From contig CM026551.1 of assembly GCA_015143295.1 (NCBI GenBank), positions 17,595,827 through 17,659,826 on the forward strand: a stretch of DNA of 64,000 nucleotides, in the 5' to 3' direction. Source of the DNA: Tetracentron sinense. Lineage: Eukaryota > Streptophyta > Magnoliopsida > Trochodendrales > Trochodendraceae. Shown here one piece after another: positions 10,605 to 19,852 of this stretch (positions are counted from its first letter, which is position 1; each line of letters starts with the position of its first letter). Made by a program: the position numbers and the translations under genes. The notes under the pieces are model-generated. The model searched no databases. It saw only the letters and a program-made list of their open reading frames with translations, and was not told where the DNA came from.

Positions 10605-11138
10605 TGTTAGAGTTTTTCTTATTAAATAAAAACCCATGTGGTCTGGCGCAATCCTCAGTTTTCAAAACTCGGATTGTATTGCTGTCAATAGAGAATGTTA
10701 AGGATAATGGGTCCCACTAAAGAGATGTGATCAAACAGGGACTCTTTAAGTGTTATTAAAGCTAACAACATGGTCAGGGTTGGCGACCGTTAGATTTTTG
10801 GTGTGATCCCTCTTAACCTTTGGATCTTATGATGGGTAGGGTTCCAAGGGTATATAAAGCAAAGAGGGGGTCCCTCTTTTCTCTTAACGTCAATTGGAAG
10901 CCCCATTGAATCAGACCTAAGGAGAAAAGAGAAGACTCTCTCATCCCTCTCAAGCGCCGAGAAACACAGCATCACACCGTGAAGGGAATAGGGAAATTCC
11001 AGCGAAAGGTATGAGATCATCTCTTTTAAACTGTGTCCCCTTTTGATTATGAATTCTAGAAAAGTTGATTGCATGGTCTAGATCCAGAATTTGAATAATC
11101 TTGTTTTGTTTTAACATTATTATTCTTGAATCCTAACA
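10605..11138 (+). repeat. 3' LTR of the gag-only element
   Basis: 534 bp, aligned to the 5' LTR at a constant offset of 4,659 with no indel. The only mismatch I see is at base 7 (A here, G in the 5' LTR). It is followed by the target duplication GTGTG. Confidence 0.95.
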
Positions 11139-11588
11139 GTGTGCTGTAGTTGTGTGGTGAAGCCATAGTTGCAAGCACTTGAACGGATGGAACAACGAAG
11201 AAGAAAGGAATAGGATGTAGGCAGAGCCGAAGAGTGAGTGTGAGAGAAGAAGTGAGCTCAACAAAGCCAAAGCAACAACTCCGGAGAGATCTCGAGTGTA
11301 GCGGAGGATCCGATTGGTCTTGACGGAAAGGCGAGGGAATTCCATAGAAGAGGCTAGGAAGGATAGAAGCATGGCGAGGATGGAGATTGTGATAAGAAGG
11401 GGATGTGTTTCAAAAGGATTCTGAGGCTTTCCTTGGTACTTCAAGATGAAGAGCTCTACCGCAGTTGGGATGGCATATCTGAAGTCGATGCAGCTCTTCT
11501 GCTGCCGGCGACAATCTTGGCAGCAATGGATGCTGTAACTATGGTAATATTGATCGATATTAGTCACCTGAATATGCATTCTCGACAT
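11133..11588 (-). pseudogene. Small multi-pass membrane protein of unknown function, copy 1, 3' end cut by the retrotransposon
   Basis: The minus-strand frame from the ATG at 11588 runs about 151 residues: a polar N-terminus with a Cys-rich patch, RYAIPTAVELFILKYQGKP, then three hydrophobic stretches (around THPLLITISILAMLLSFL, VVALALLSSLLL and AYILFLSSS). I recognise the general look of uncharacterised plant membrane-protein families but cannot name it. The stop codon is supplied by the LTR end at 11133-11138. In the empty site the frame would have continued about 35 codons into 5945-5840. A second copy lies at 19743-20200. It may lack upstream exons. Confidence 0.6.
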
Positions 11589-11599
11589 TCCCTCCACGT

Positions 11600-11947
11600 A
11601 GCTGTACTATTTAATATTAGGGCATAGTATTAGATGAGATGCAATTACTACTCTAGCCTCAATATAGTTTATGCTACTCTAACCTAAGTAAAATTCATCT
11701 GAAAAAATGAGGGCCCACTCATGGTTGATGTGGGGCCATCCTCATTTTTCTCCCATATAAGGGGGGCAATAGCGCAACAGCAAGCGTTACCCACCCGAAC
11801 TCCTATGTCTCATCCTATTCCCAAATCTCTGTCTCTCTCTCCCTTGATTCGTACCCTCGATCTGCTCCCATTTCTAATAAAACCTCTCTCTCCCATTCAT
11901 CTCCCCCAACCAAATCGGTCTCACTAACTATTCGTTCCTTCCCATCA
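11600..11947 (+). other. Promoter-like, CT-rich stretch
   Basis: No similarity to the second gene copy near 20225-20490, so this is an insertion specific to copy 1. CATATAAGG at about 11753 could be a TATA box, followed by a CT-rich leader (11800-11900). Confidence 0.35.
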
Positions 11948-12103
11948 ATGAAATCTCTTCCCTTAGAGCCGCTGAACGAACGATCTCCATACTCTCCCAA
12001 AAGTATGGGAGATGTAGAAAGCTTATGCGAAGCCTGTAATGGCTGCCGTGGCGTATTTCACACCTCGGCGTTCGTTGATCCTGGCGGCGTCTCCGGCTAT
12101 TCA
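11948..12103 (+). CDS. Possible captured first exon, unknown protein
   Basis: An ATG-initiated frame of 52 codons ([20 protein letters not shown] onward, containing C-E-A-C-N-G-C) ends exactly at a canonical donor TCA|GTAAGT. It follows a TATA-like and CT-rich leader. A possible acceptor (TTTTCAG) lies at 12187-12193, but the next exon is cut after about a dozen bases by the hairpin at 12206-12233. I do not recognise the protein. It may be a gene fragment carried in by a transposon; chance is also possible. Confidence 0.35.
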
Positions 12104-12205
12104 GTAAGTCTCTTCGCTCACTCTGTAGCTGTTCCGGTGCTCGCTAACTTGCACCGGAGGCCGCGCTATTTCTTGAGAATTGGATCGTTTTCAGGAACAC
12201 ACGGC

Positions 12206-12233
12206 ATTATCTCTGGCAGAAGCCAGAGATAAC
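12206..12233. repeat. Short perfect hairpin
   Basis: TTATCTCTGGC and its exact complement separated by AGAA. It resembles the terminal CTCTGGC motif of the Mutator-like MITEs nearby. No 9-bp duplication flanks it, so it may be what remains of a larger element. Confidence 0.6.
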
Positions 12234-12323
12234 GTCTCTGGGTTTTCTAACACGTGTCCTTTAACTCTGGTTTAAAGGCTTTTAACATTAAGAATGCATG
12301 GGAGTAGGGGAGTGGAACTTAAC

Positions 12324-12361
12324 GGCAAAAGATTTACCATGTTGCACATAAATCTTTTGCC
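12324..12361. mobile_element. 38-bp Mutator-like hairpin MITE
   Basis: Two perfect 13-bp inverted repeats (GGCAAAAGATTTA and its complement) around a 12-base loop. They are flanked on both sides by the identical 9-bp sequence GAACTTAAC (12315-12323 and 12362-12370). Nine-base target duplications are typical of Mutator-like elements. The terminus GGCAAAA.ATT is shared with the 187-bp MITE at 34419-34605. Confidence 0.8.
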
Positions 12362-12380
12362 GAACTTAACATATTGCTAG

Positions 12381-12519
12381 TGAGACTGCAACGGGCTGAG
12401 ACCACGTCGAGACCGTGCTTGTGATGCACGGATCTTAAAATTTCATTAAATCTGTTTTTAAAGTTTTGAGATCCGTGCATCACATAATTTCAATGTGGTC
12501 TCGGCTCTTTGCGGTCTCA
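12381..12519. mobile_element. Foldback MITE of the GAGACC...GGGCYGAGACCAC family
   Basis: Inverted ends TGAGACTGCAACGGGCTGAG and the complement of the right end (TGAGACCGCAAAGAGCCGAG). CTAG occurs on both sides and makes the duplication ambiguous (CTAG or TA). Related elements lie at 34733-34848 and 37453-37592, with a fragment near 40128-40175. Confidence 0.7.
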
Positions 12520-12524
12520 CTAGT

Positions 12525-12880
12525 CCATTTGAAAATCAGACTAATCGCGTCTTCTCGTGTCGTGTGTCTCAGAGTCAGAGACGGTCCAATTCCAAACTTA
12601 GACTCAACATCGTCATTTCCCGTTTCGATCGCGAATCATTCGGGGCTGTGTCGCCAACTTGTAAAAATATTGTTAAATTGATGAGTGATAACCTTACTGT
12701 AAGGCCTCTCTCCTACTCTCAAGTACCTTAGCCAACCATTTGTTGAAGAGCACATTTTTTTAACTGATTGCAATGTTTTAACAATAAAAAAAAGGCAAGT
12801 GGTTGGCTCAGGCTGAGAGTATAAAATGCTTGAGAGTAAAGCTAACACTCCTCAAAATTGATTTATTAAGCAACACCGAG
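12525..12880 (+). repeat. Segmental duplicate of 20490-20790
   Basis: Shared blocks include TTGAAAATCAGACTAATCG, the ACGGTCCAATTCCAA/ACTCTGCGTCAGA region, GCGAATCATTC, and AAAATTGATTTATTAAGC. The copy is interrupted by the foldback at 12714-12821. Together with the gene copies at 11133 and 19743 it shows that a segment of at least 1 kb was duplicated. Confidence 0.75.
12714..12821. mobile_element. Foldback MITE
   Basis: Left end TACTCTCAAGTACCTTAGCC with CAACCATTTG; the complement of the right end is TACTCTCAGCCTGAGCCAAC with CACTTG. The target duplication is not clear, possibly TA. It interrupts the duplicated segment. Confidence 0.55.
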
Positions 12881-12899
12881 GAGAGATGGAATCACAACC

Positions 12900-13268
12900 A
12901 ATCACGATTGAACTTGGGGAGAGTTCAATCATACCTACAGGTTACTATTAAAAAATAGCTTTAGTGCCCCGCAGCGAGCCAGGGAAGGTGCATAGAGAAA
13001 GAAGTTGTCCCTTCTTCTCTGGTAAAAAAACCGTAGTTAAACCCTATTAATTGTTGTTAAGATTCACCATCCCTATGGTTCAATAATCTTAGCTTGATTT
13101 TTTAAAAGTAAAAAAAAATATTAACCCAGGGTTAAATATTTTTTAAAATATATTTTCAAAACACCAATAATTTCAGGTAACATGATAAAACAATGGATTG
13201 TGACAATTTTGGAGAAATGTGGCCATCAAGCTGCATTAAGATGGATTTCCAATATAACGAGGGATTTT
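12900..13268. other. Non-coding; dispersed repeat with hairpin
   Basis: At 12907-12933 is the hairpin GATTGAACTT...AGTTCAATC, shared with 37757 and 51229. TTAACTGTGGTTAAG-type sequence follows. Confidence 0.5.
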
Positions 13269-13496
13269 ACCACCAAAGGGGTGGACCAATGGTTCCTGGG
13301 TCTTCTCACCATGCGGGAGGTCTTGGGTTCCATTCCTCACTCCTCCTTTGGTGGCAACTCCTGCACGGTTTTCTAGACTTTCCCGGTGTGGCGGGTTGCG
13401 GGCGCTTGTCACACCCCCGAGGATTAGTCCTGACCCGAAGGGTTGGGGAACCTTGGCTCTCAAAAATAATAATAATAAATAAATAAATAAATAAAA
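13269..13496 (+). mobile_element. tRNA-derived SINE
   Basis: It has a pol III promoter layout: an A-box-like GTGGACCAATGGTTCC near 13281-13296 and a B-box-like GGGTTCCATTCC near 13324-13337. A non-tRNA body ends in an A-rich (AATAAATAAATA) tail. No clear target duplication was found. Confidence 0.65.
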
Positions 13497-14033
13497 ATTG
13501 TTATAATGGGCATCTTGAGTTCCCATAGTTGCATTTTCAAATTTTTGAAAACTGAATAATATTTTCCTTTCCAAGGCTGCAGTTGTTTGGAGGTAAAATA
13601 TGTGCACTGAATTATTCTTATGAGAAAAGGTAATTTTTATGTTTGGCATGATGCAACATGAGTTTTTTTTTTATTGCAAATAGTTCTATATTTCTTTATA
13701 TTTGAGGGAAAATTTTCTCTAAAAAATTATAGAAAATATTTCTTAGAAAAAATTTCTTTTACCATTAAACATTTTCCCTCAAAACAAACAAAGCAGAAGT
13801 GGGGTGGTGCCCCAACCATACACAAGAGTAACCCACTGATGTGAGACTTTTCTTTAGATAGTAACTAACTCTGACACATCCACCCATTCATGCAAGATTT
13901 GGGCACAATATAAGTAAATTGCAGAAACTACATTACATTAAGTGTAGATCAAAATGAAATACAATGACTGACCAGATACAGATAATTATGGAAAAGAAAA
14001 AGGAATACAAAGAAAATGCCTAACCATTATCTC
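13497..14033. other. Non-coding; one small foldback at 13701-13783
   Basis: TTTGAGGGAAAAT (13701-13713) and its exact complement (13771-13783) form a foldback of 83 bp, possibly a short MITE. No gene is recognised. Confidence 0.5.
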
Positions 14034-14036
14034 TAA

Positions 14037-14753
14037 GGGTGCGTTTAGATTTATGGAATTGGAATTGAGTCAAAGAATTGAATTCCATAGATTAAAACTC
14101 ACTGGATTAAATTCCACGAAATTCAGAATTCTATCGTTTGGATGCACTATTAAATTCTTGGAAAAATGAAACCATCGTGCTCTTCTCATTTGTTTTTAAA
14201 TTCCACAACAGCGTGGATTTGTCAAATAAGAAATTTTTACTATGAAATTGAGTCTCATAAATTTGCCTTTAAAATTACTATTTGAATTTTCTATGGAATT
14301 AGAGAATTCTAATTCCACCCTATTTATAATGTGTCCCAAATGATGAAATTGGAATTATTTTATGGAATTAACCATTATCTCAGGGTGCGTTTGGATTTAT
14401 GGAATTGAGGAACAAGATTGTCAATTCCATCAAACAATTCCAATTTCATCATTTGGGACATATTATAAATAGGGTGAAATTAGAATTCTCTAATTCCATA
14501 GAGAATTTGAGCAGTGATTTGAAGGCAAATTTATGAGACTCAATTCCATAGTAAAAAGGTCTTATTTGACAAATCCACGCTGTTGTGGAATTTAAAAACA
14601 AATGAGAAGCACGATGGTTTCATTTATCTAAGAATTTAATAGTGCATCCAAACGATAGAATTCTAAATTTTGTGGAATTTAATTCAGTGAGTTTTAATTT
14701 CATGGAATTCAATTCTTTGACTCAATTCAAATTCCATAAATCCAAACGCACCC
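14037..14753. mobile_element. 717-bp PIF/Harbinger-type giant foldback
   Basis: Two arms of about 330 bp are near-perfect inverted repeats starting GGGTGCGTTTRGATTTATGG, flanked by the 3-bp duplication TAA (14034-14036 and 14754-14756) typical of PIF/Harbinger. Inside the loop a third terminus (AGGGTGCGTTTGGATTTATG at 14385) is preceded by AACCATTATCTC, the same sequence that flanks the element outside (14022-14033). The structure is thus a truncated copy joined head to head with a full 364-bp copy through a duplicate of the host flank. Confidence 0.85.
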
Positions 14754-14756
14754 TAA

Positions 14757-15074
14757 GGGAAATGGAAAATGGACTCCAAGGTCAGCTTAGACCCCGAGAT
14801 CTCATTGGTCCACACCTCCTTTTTACCACCCATCAACTGTGGTTAGGATTCACTTAACCCTAGGGTTAAACAATCTAACCATGGTTTTTAGAAAATCAAA
14901 AAATAAAATTATTAAATTTAATTTAATTAAACTTAACCATGGTTAAAAAGGTGTTAAAAGGGACACGGGGGCACTGCGGTCAGCTTAGAAGAGGACCCCA
15001 GGGTCCTCTTCTTAGGACTCTATCTATAAACCAGATGGTGAAGTTTCTTTTTTACAGGTATACCAAGAGAAAGA
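14757..15074. other. Non-coding; dispersed repeat copy
   Basis: Holds ACTGTGGTTAGGATTCACTTAACC-type sequence of the dispersed family (14830-14960). No gene. Confidence 0.5.
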
Positions 15075-15292
15075 GGCATGGGATTGTCTCTAACAAATGC
15101 CAAAAAATGGTCTCTGGCTTCCCACACATCATTGGACATGAGGCGATATAAAGGGGGAGGTGTCATTTTATTTTCTTCCCATGTTTTGACTTCTCCCCAC
15201 TTGATATCTCAACCCTTTTTATTACCACATGTCCAATGATGTGTGGAGCCAAAGACCATTTTTCTAGCATCTGCCAGAGACAATCCCATGCC
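15075..15292. mobile_element. Mutator-like MITE, 218 bp
   Basis: Inverted ends of more than 60 bp (GGCATGGGATTGTCTCT at both ends). A nearly matched 9-bp duplication, AGAGAAAGA (15066-15074) and AGATAAAGA (15293-15301), flanks it. The centre has the GACTTCTCCCC motif of the family. Confidence 0.85.
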
Positions 15293-15480
15293 AGATAAAG
15301 AAGCCAACAAAGAAATGTTAGAGAGGTTATGAAATTATGTGGAGGACAACAATGAATCGAACTGGAATGGAGTGTGCCAACATGATGTCTAAGCAACAGT
15401 AGCAAATGTGAGTCGAACTCGAACATGGGGGGAACTGTATAAAAGTACTGAAATCCTGGGTGACATGTCAATTTCATTTA
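15293..15480. other. Short non-coding spacer between two MITEs
   Basis: No recognised gene. It lies between two Mutator-like MITEs of the same superfamily. Confidence 0.4.
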
Positions 15481-15706
15481 CGAAAAAGATTACCTCTGGT
15501 GGCTGCACGAGCTAAGCGCTCAGGCATCCACAAAACATTGGGAAGCTGGCGATAAAGATAATTTAGGTGAGAAGTCATTTCATTGTCTCCCCTTGATTTT
15601 GACTTCTCCCCATTTGATATCTTTCCCCTTTAAAAACGCCAGCTGCCTTATGTTTTGTGTATGCCCGAGCGCTTAGCACGGGCAGCCACCAGAGGTAATC
15701 TTTTCC
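15481..15706. mobile_element. Mutator-like MITE, 226 bp
   Basis: Inverted ends AAAAGATTACCTCTGGTGG at both sides (about 50 bp in all), flanked by the perfect 9-bp duplication TTTCATTTA (15472-15480 and 15707-15715). The central TGATTTTGACTTCTCCCC motif is shared with the copies at 5198, 34030 and 34419. Confidence 0.9.
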
Positions 15707-15715
15707 TTTCATTTA

Positions 15716-16995
15716 TAAATATAGACAAAATAAGGCAAGAACAAGGCTACATCACATTAAATCTTCATTGACACCAAATGTTTCAGTAAGCTTCAGTATG
15801 GTAGTTGGTTCACCATAACATGTAATAAAAAGACTTGCAAACTGGATCCGCTTCATTATTCCGAATCATTCCTATCTTGCGTCTTGATGAAATGTTAATA
15901 CAGACTTGCAGACCAACAGACTTTATTGACTATGCTTTTCCAATCTCGTTTTTGCATGAGGCATAATATTTTTTTTTGGTAAACTTAATCATACCACAAG
16001 GCAATGACTGAAGGCAAAGAGAAGGGAATACTCACACCATCCAAGCAAACACACACACACACCACATGCAAACTCACACACACACACCACACACATGCAG
16101 CCCATGTAAGCTTCACCGTAGAGCTCCTCAAAACGGGTACCAACCGTTTGAGGCGCCAAGGAACTTATATGGGACAACATGCTAGGGTAAGTACCCGATG
16201 TGGGACTAAACACTCACCCTAAAATTAGATATTAGTTCATAAAACCTAAATTTTTTTCCCACTTTTTCCTCTACTCTCTCGGCCTCCCTTGATATGTCGG
16301 GGTGAGAGAAAATGATGTGCTCTCCACTTGCTCATGTGCACGGTGACCCCACATAACCCTAACTTCTAAAGCCCCCAAAAGTAGATTTTGTTGTAACAAA
16401 AAAGAAAAGATTAATTTTGAACCGGAGCTCTACTTCATAGTATTGGAGCGGAGCTCCCCTTTTTACATTATGGACATGGTATGTTTGTAATTACTGAGCT
16501 TTGTAACACACCAAATTACAATGGAGTCAAATCCTCCACGGTGATAACCGGATTTGGCAAATCTGGTTATCACCCTTTGAGGTGGCCACGTGTCCCCTTT
16601 GACACCCCTTAGTTGTAGTTTAGATTCACCTGCCCTTAGGGTTCACCCACCCATCCTTGGTTTTTTTTTTTAAATATTAATTCCATTTTTTTAAATTTAA
16701 AAACTGTTTTTAGGATTTTTTTAATATTAAAATATTAAAAAAAATATAATTAATATTAAAAAAAAACAATTATAAGAACCCCAGGATACAGAGATAACTA
16801 TGAAGACCGAAATCTCAATGTGAAGGTTCGTGGTGAATCGTCGCAATCGATGGAATTACAGTTGCATTTTTTTGAACAATGAGGGTGGTCCAGTAGGGGT
16901 CCTTGTTGAAAGTATTATGGTCCCAAATCCAGTTGACTTTTAGGGTGTAGAAGTGTGTACTGTGCAACCTTGTGAGCATGCTGCAAGGACAAAGT
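15716..16995. other. Non-coding; microsatellite and dispersed repeats
   Basis: A CA-rich microsatellite lies at about 16046-16096. A 35-bp hairpin GGTGATAACC...GGTTATCACC lies at 16540-16574, followed by GGCCACGTGTCCCCTTTGAC and TAAGATTCACC, the dispersed family also seen at 24810, 22112 and elsewhere. No gene. Confidence 0.5.
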
Positions 16996-17326
16996 TGTTA
17001 GGGTCAAGGTTCTAAATGTCTATATCGGTCGACATGTCGAACCACAGAAAAAAGATATATCGGAGATATATCATTTATCGGTGATTTTTAAGAAAATAGC
17101 AAAAAAATAGGAAAAAACATAGAATTTTGCACTGAAACTTTAGGAAATCTTAAAATAGATGTTAATATACATTTTAGTATAAAAACATTTAAAAAACAAA
17201 TAATGTACATAAGAGATGCAATGAGAAGAGACCAAAGATGTGTGCTGACGAGTAGCGATAATGCATAATTGATTCATGTTTAATTAATTTCTCAATAAGA
17301 TGTGCTCTAACCTCTATGTTAATTGT

Positions 17327-17620
17327 AACCATAGTTAAAGGGAGTTAAATGGAGACATGTTTATTTAAAAAAAATAATCTAAAAACCAAGGTTAGATGCT
17401 TTAACCCTAAAGGTTAATGAATTTTAATCACAGTTAAAGGGAGTTACAATGTGACACGCTTATTTTTTTTTTAATTTTTCAAATTAAAGTTAGATGCTTT
17501 AATCTTAATGGTTAGTGAATCTTAACCACAATTAAATGGAGTTAAGAGGGGACACCCCTTTAACTTTGGTTAAGATTCACTAACCCTTATGATTAAAGGC
17601 TTAAAAAGTTTGACCTTAGT
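17327..17620. repeat. Three degenerate ~98-bp tandem units
   Basis: Units start near 17327, 17426 and 17524, each with the pattern AACCACAGTTAAAGGGAGTTA, then a GACACG motif, an A/T tract, and TTAGATGCTTTAACCCTAA. An inverted partner follows at about 17565. It is the same dispersed family scattered over the window. Confidence 0.7.
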
Positions 17621-18024
17621 TTTTAGAAAAAAAATTAATCACAAGGGTTAAAACTTGTTAACCACAATTCAAGGCTAGTTAAGGCACTCAAGAGTTAAGG
17701 TTAAAATAAAAAATAAAATATCCATGGGTGGTAATAACATCACCTAACTTAAAGTGTTAGGTCTGACTATGTTTTTAGAGTATTATCTCTTTTTTAAAAA
17801 AAGGTGGTAATAGCATAACCCTTGTTAAGGTTTTAAACCACTTAAAAGGTTAAAACAAATAAAATGGAATGTTATGTAAGAGTGAAGTTAGCATAACCCT
17901 TGTTAGGGGTTTAAAGTTTAAATTAAAACAAATAAAATAGAATGGAGAGTGAAGCTAGTATAACCCTTGTTAGAGTTTAAACTTTAAACAAGCCTCATCC
18001 TCATTCGACGATTAGAAGAGCAAA

Positions 18025-18031
18025 CCCCCCC

Positions 18032-18062
<31 letters not shown>

Positions 18063-18072
18063 AAAAAAAAAA
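18025..18072. repeat. Homopolymer C28 followed by A20
   Basis: A run of 28 C at 18025-18052 is followed directly by 20 A at 18053-18072. Exact lengths may be affected by sequencing slippage. Confidence 0.9.
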
Positions 18073-19071
18073 CCAGCATTGCAGAGCTTGGAAAGGAGGA
18101 AGAGAGTGAGAGACTTTGGCTTGAAGTCTGGCGACGGTGAGGCCACCTCAAACGGCAACGACGATGGCAAAGGCTACCTCAAACGGTGACGGCGGATGGC
18201 CACGGTACTCCGTTCTCTCTTCTTCCTTCTTCTTTCTTCTCTACTCTCTTCTTCCTTTTTTTTTTTCCTTTCTAAATCCAAAATATTCAAGTCTCCACTC
18301 TCAAATCTCAAGATTGCTACAATTTGCATAAATGATCTATGAGATTTTTCAAATTTAAAGACACTGAATGGAGTGGACACCACTGTTGGTCGAAATTGGT
18401 GAGTTATCGCCGATATATTGGCGATAACTGTCGATAACATGTAAAAAAATTCCTTACATGGTGTAGATGTGTTGGTCATGACTGATACCGACAAATATCG
18501 ACAATATATCGCCACTATTGTCGATTTTAAGAACCTTGGTTAGGGTTATTTCTTATTAAATAAAAACCCATGTGGTCCGGTGTAACCCTTAGGTTTTCAA
18601 AACTCGGATTGTAATGTTGTCTATAGATAATAATAAGGTTAAGGGGTCCCACTAAAGAAAAGTGATCAAACAGGGACCCCTAAGTGTTATTAAAGCTAAC
18701 AAGATTGTCAGGAACGTTGGCGACCGTTAGATCTTTGGTGTGATTCCTCTCAGCCCTTGAATCTTATGATGGGTAGGGTTCCAAGGGTGTATAAAGAAAG
18801 GAAAAATCTCTCTTTTCTCTTACGTTATTTTGATACCCCATTGAATTAGACCTAAGGAGAAAAGGAAAGACTCCTCTCAAGCACAGTACGAAAAGCCAAG
18901 CATCACACTGAAAAGAGAATAGAGAAATTCCAATGAAAGGTATGAGATTATCTCTTTCAATTCCTGTCTCTTTTGATTATGAATTTTAGATAATTAATTG
19001 CATGATCTAGATCTAGGGTTGCAATTATCTTATTTTGGTTTAACATATTATTCTTGAATTTCAACGAGAGT

Positions 19072-19730
19072 CACTCCATGTGATCTTCTCACGGCTAGCG
19101 CAAGTAGTTTGCCTCCATTAAAGCTCATACTCTATTTGGTTACGTTATTAGGTACAAGTCACAAATCAATATATGCTTCTCTTAGAATCCGTGCTATTTC
19201 AAATTCTCAATTGCATGATTGGGTTTTAAATAAATGGGCCCCTGAGATATTTGGCATTATTCTGTTCTTTTTCTTCATAATTTGATAATTAAAAAAATAT
19301 ACAAAAATGAAAATTATATATATATATAGTTATATTTATTTATATATCGTTGTTAAATTTTCTAGACGTTTTCTTGTATGGAGTTGAATATCTGCCTTTT
19401 TGTTGTTTAAATGACATGAATAACATGAAACCTTTGAAGAAACGGAAAGATGGACAAGGGGTGCAAAAATATGATGCTTATGCTCTGTGTTCAACCAGTC
19501 TCAGCCCTAACGGTCTCACTAGCCAAATCCTAAGTTATTTGAATGATTATCGATCTTTAAAGTAAAAATAAAGGGAACTGTTGTGATGTTTGAAGGAGTT
19601 ATGGTTATGGTTGTATAATAATCAATAGCCATCTAAAGGCAGCTTGATGCATTTAAAAGAATAAAGCCAACGGTCCACAACCATTAGGATATTCCACAAC
19701 GAGTCAATAGAGGCTCATACACGCCCATGG
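19072..19730. other. Non-coding, unassigned
   Basis: AT-rich, with a short frame at 19350-19562 that has no recognisable domain. Confidence 0.4.
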
Positions 19731-19852
19731 CCCACTGTCTGGTTAAGCCATCCTTGCAAGAAGTTGAACAGATGGAACAACGAAAAACCCCCCCACTGTC
19801 TGGTTAAGCCATCCTTGCAAGAAGTTGAACAGATGGAACAACGAAAAACCCC
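19731..19852. repeat. 61-bp tandem duplication at the 3' end of membrane-gene copy 2
   Basis: Units 19731-19791 and 19792-19852 are nearly identical (CCCACTGTCTGGTTAAGCCA onward). They duplicate the C-terminal codons of the minus-strand frame. Confidence 0.85.

Larger units (their letters stand above)
5946..11138 (+). mobile_element. Non-autonomous Ty1/copia-type LTR retrotransposon with gag only (TR-GAG-like)
   Basis: A complete 5,193-bp element: two 534-bp LTRs (TGTTAG...CTAACA), a primer-binding site complementary to initiator methionine tRNA, a long leader, one open frame encoding Gag, a 1.4-kb non-coding 3' part, and a polypurine tract. It is flanked by the 5-bp target duplication GTGTG (5941-5945 and 11139-11143). 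No protease, integrase, reverse transcriptase or RNase H frame exists. The LTRs show one visible difference (base 7, G versus A) and no indel, so insertion was recent and the pol enzymes must have come from another element. The layout matches the published TR-GAG class, but the family itself is not one I recognise. It split the sequence around the membrane-protein fragment at 11133-11588. Confidence 0.93.
17005..18538. mobile_element. hAT-type non-autonomous element, 1,534 bp, inside the solo LTR
   Basis: Termini CAAGGTTCTAAAT and ATTTTAAGAACCTTG are inverted repeats with TATCGGCGATA-like subterminal repeats. The perfect 8-bp duplication GTTAGGGT (16997-17004 and 18539-18546) flanks it. No transposase is present. 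The interior holds three approximately 98-bp degenerate repeats (17327-17560) and a C28/A20 homopolymer (18025-18072). Confidence 0.9.
16996..19066 (+). mobile_element. Solo LTR of the gag-only family, split by a hAT-type insertion
   Basis: The first nine bases (TGTTAGGGT) are at 16996-17004. The rest resumes at 18547 (TATTTCTTATTAAATAAAAA) and runs to about 19066, colinear with the LTR at 5946 but with many substitutions. The TATA region GTGTATAAAG is near 18787. Flanks AAAGT (16991-16995) and AGAGT (19067-19071) match at four of five bases, fitting a decayed target duplication. No internal region is present, so LTR-LTR recombination removed it. Confidence 0.85.
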
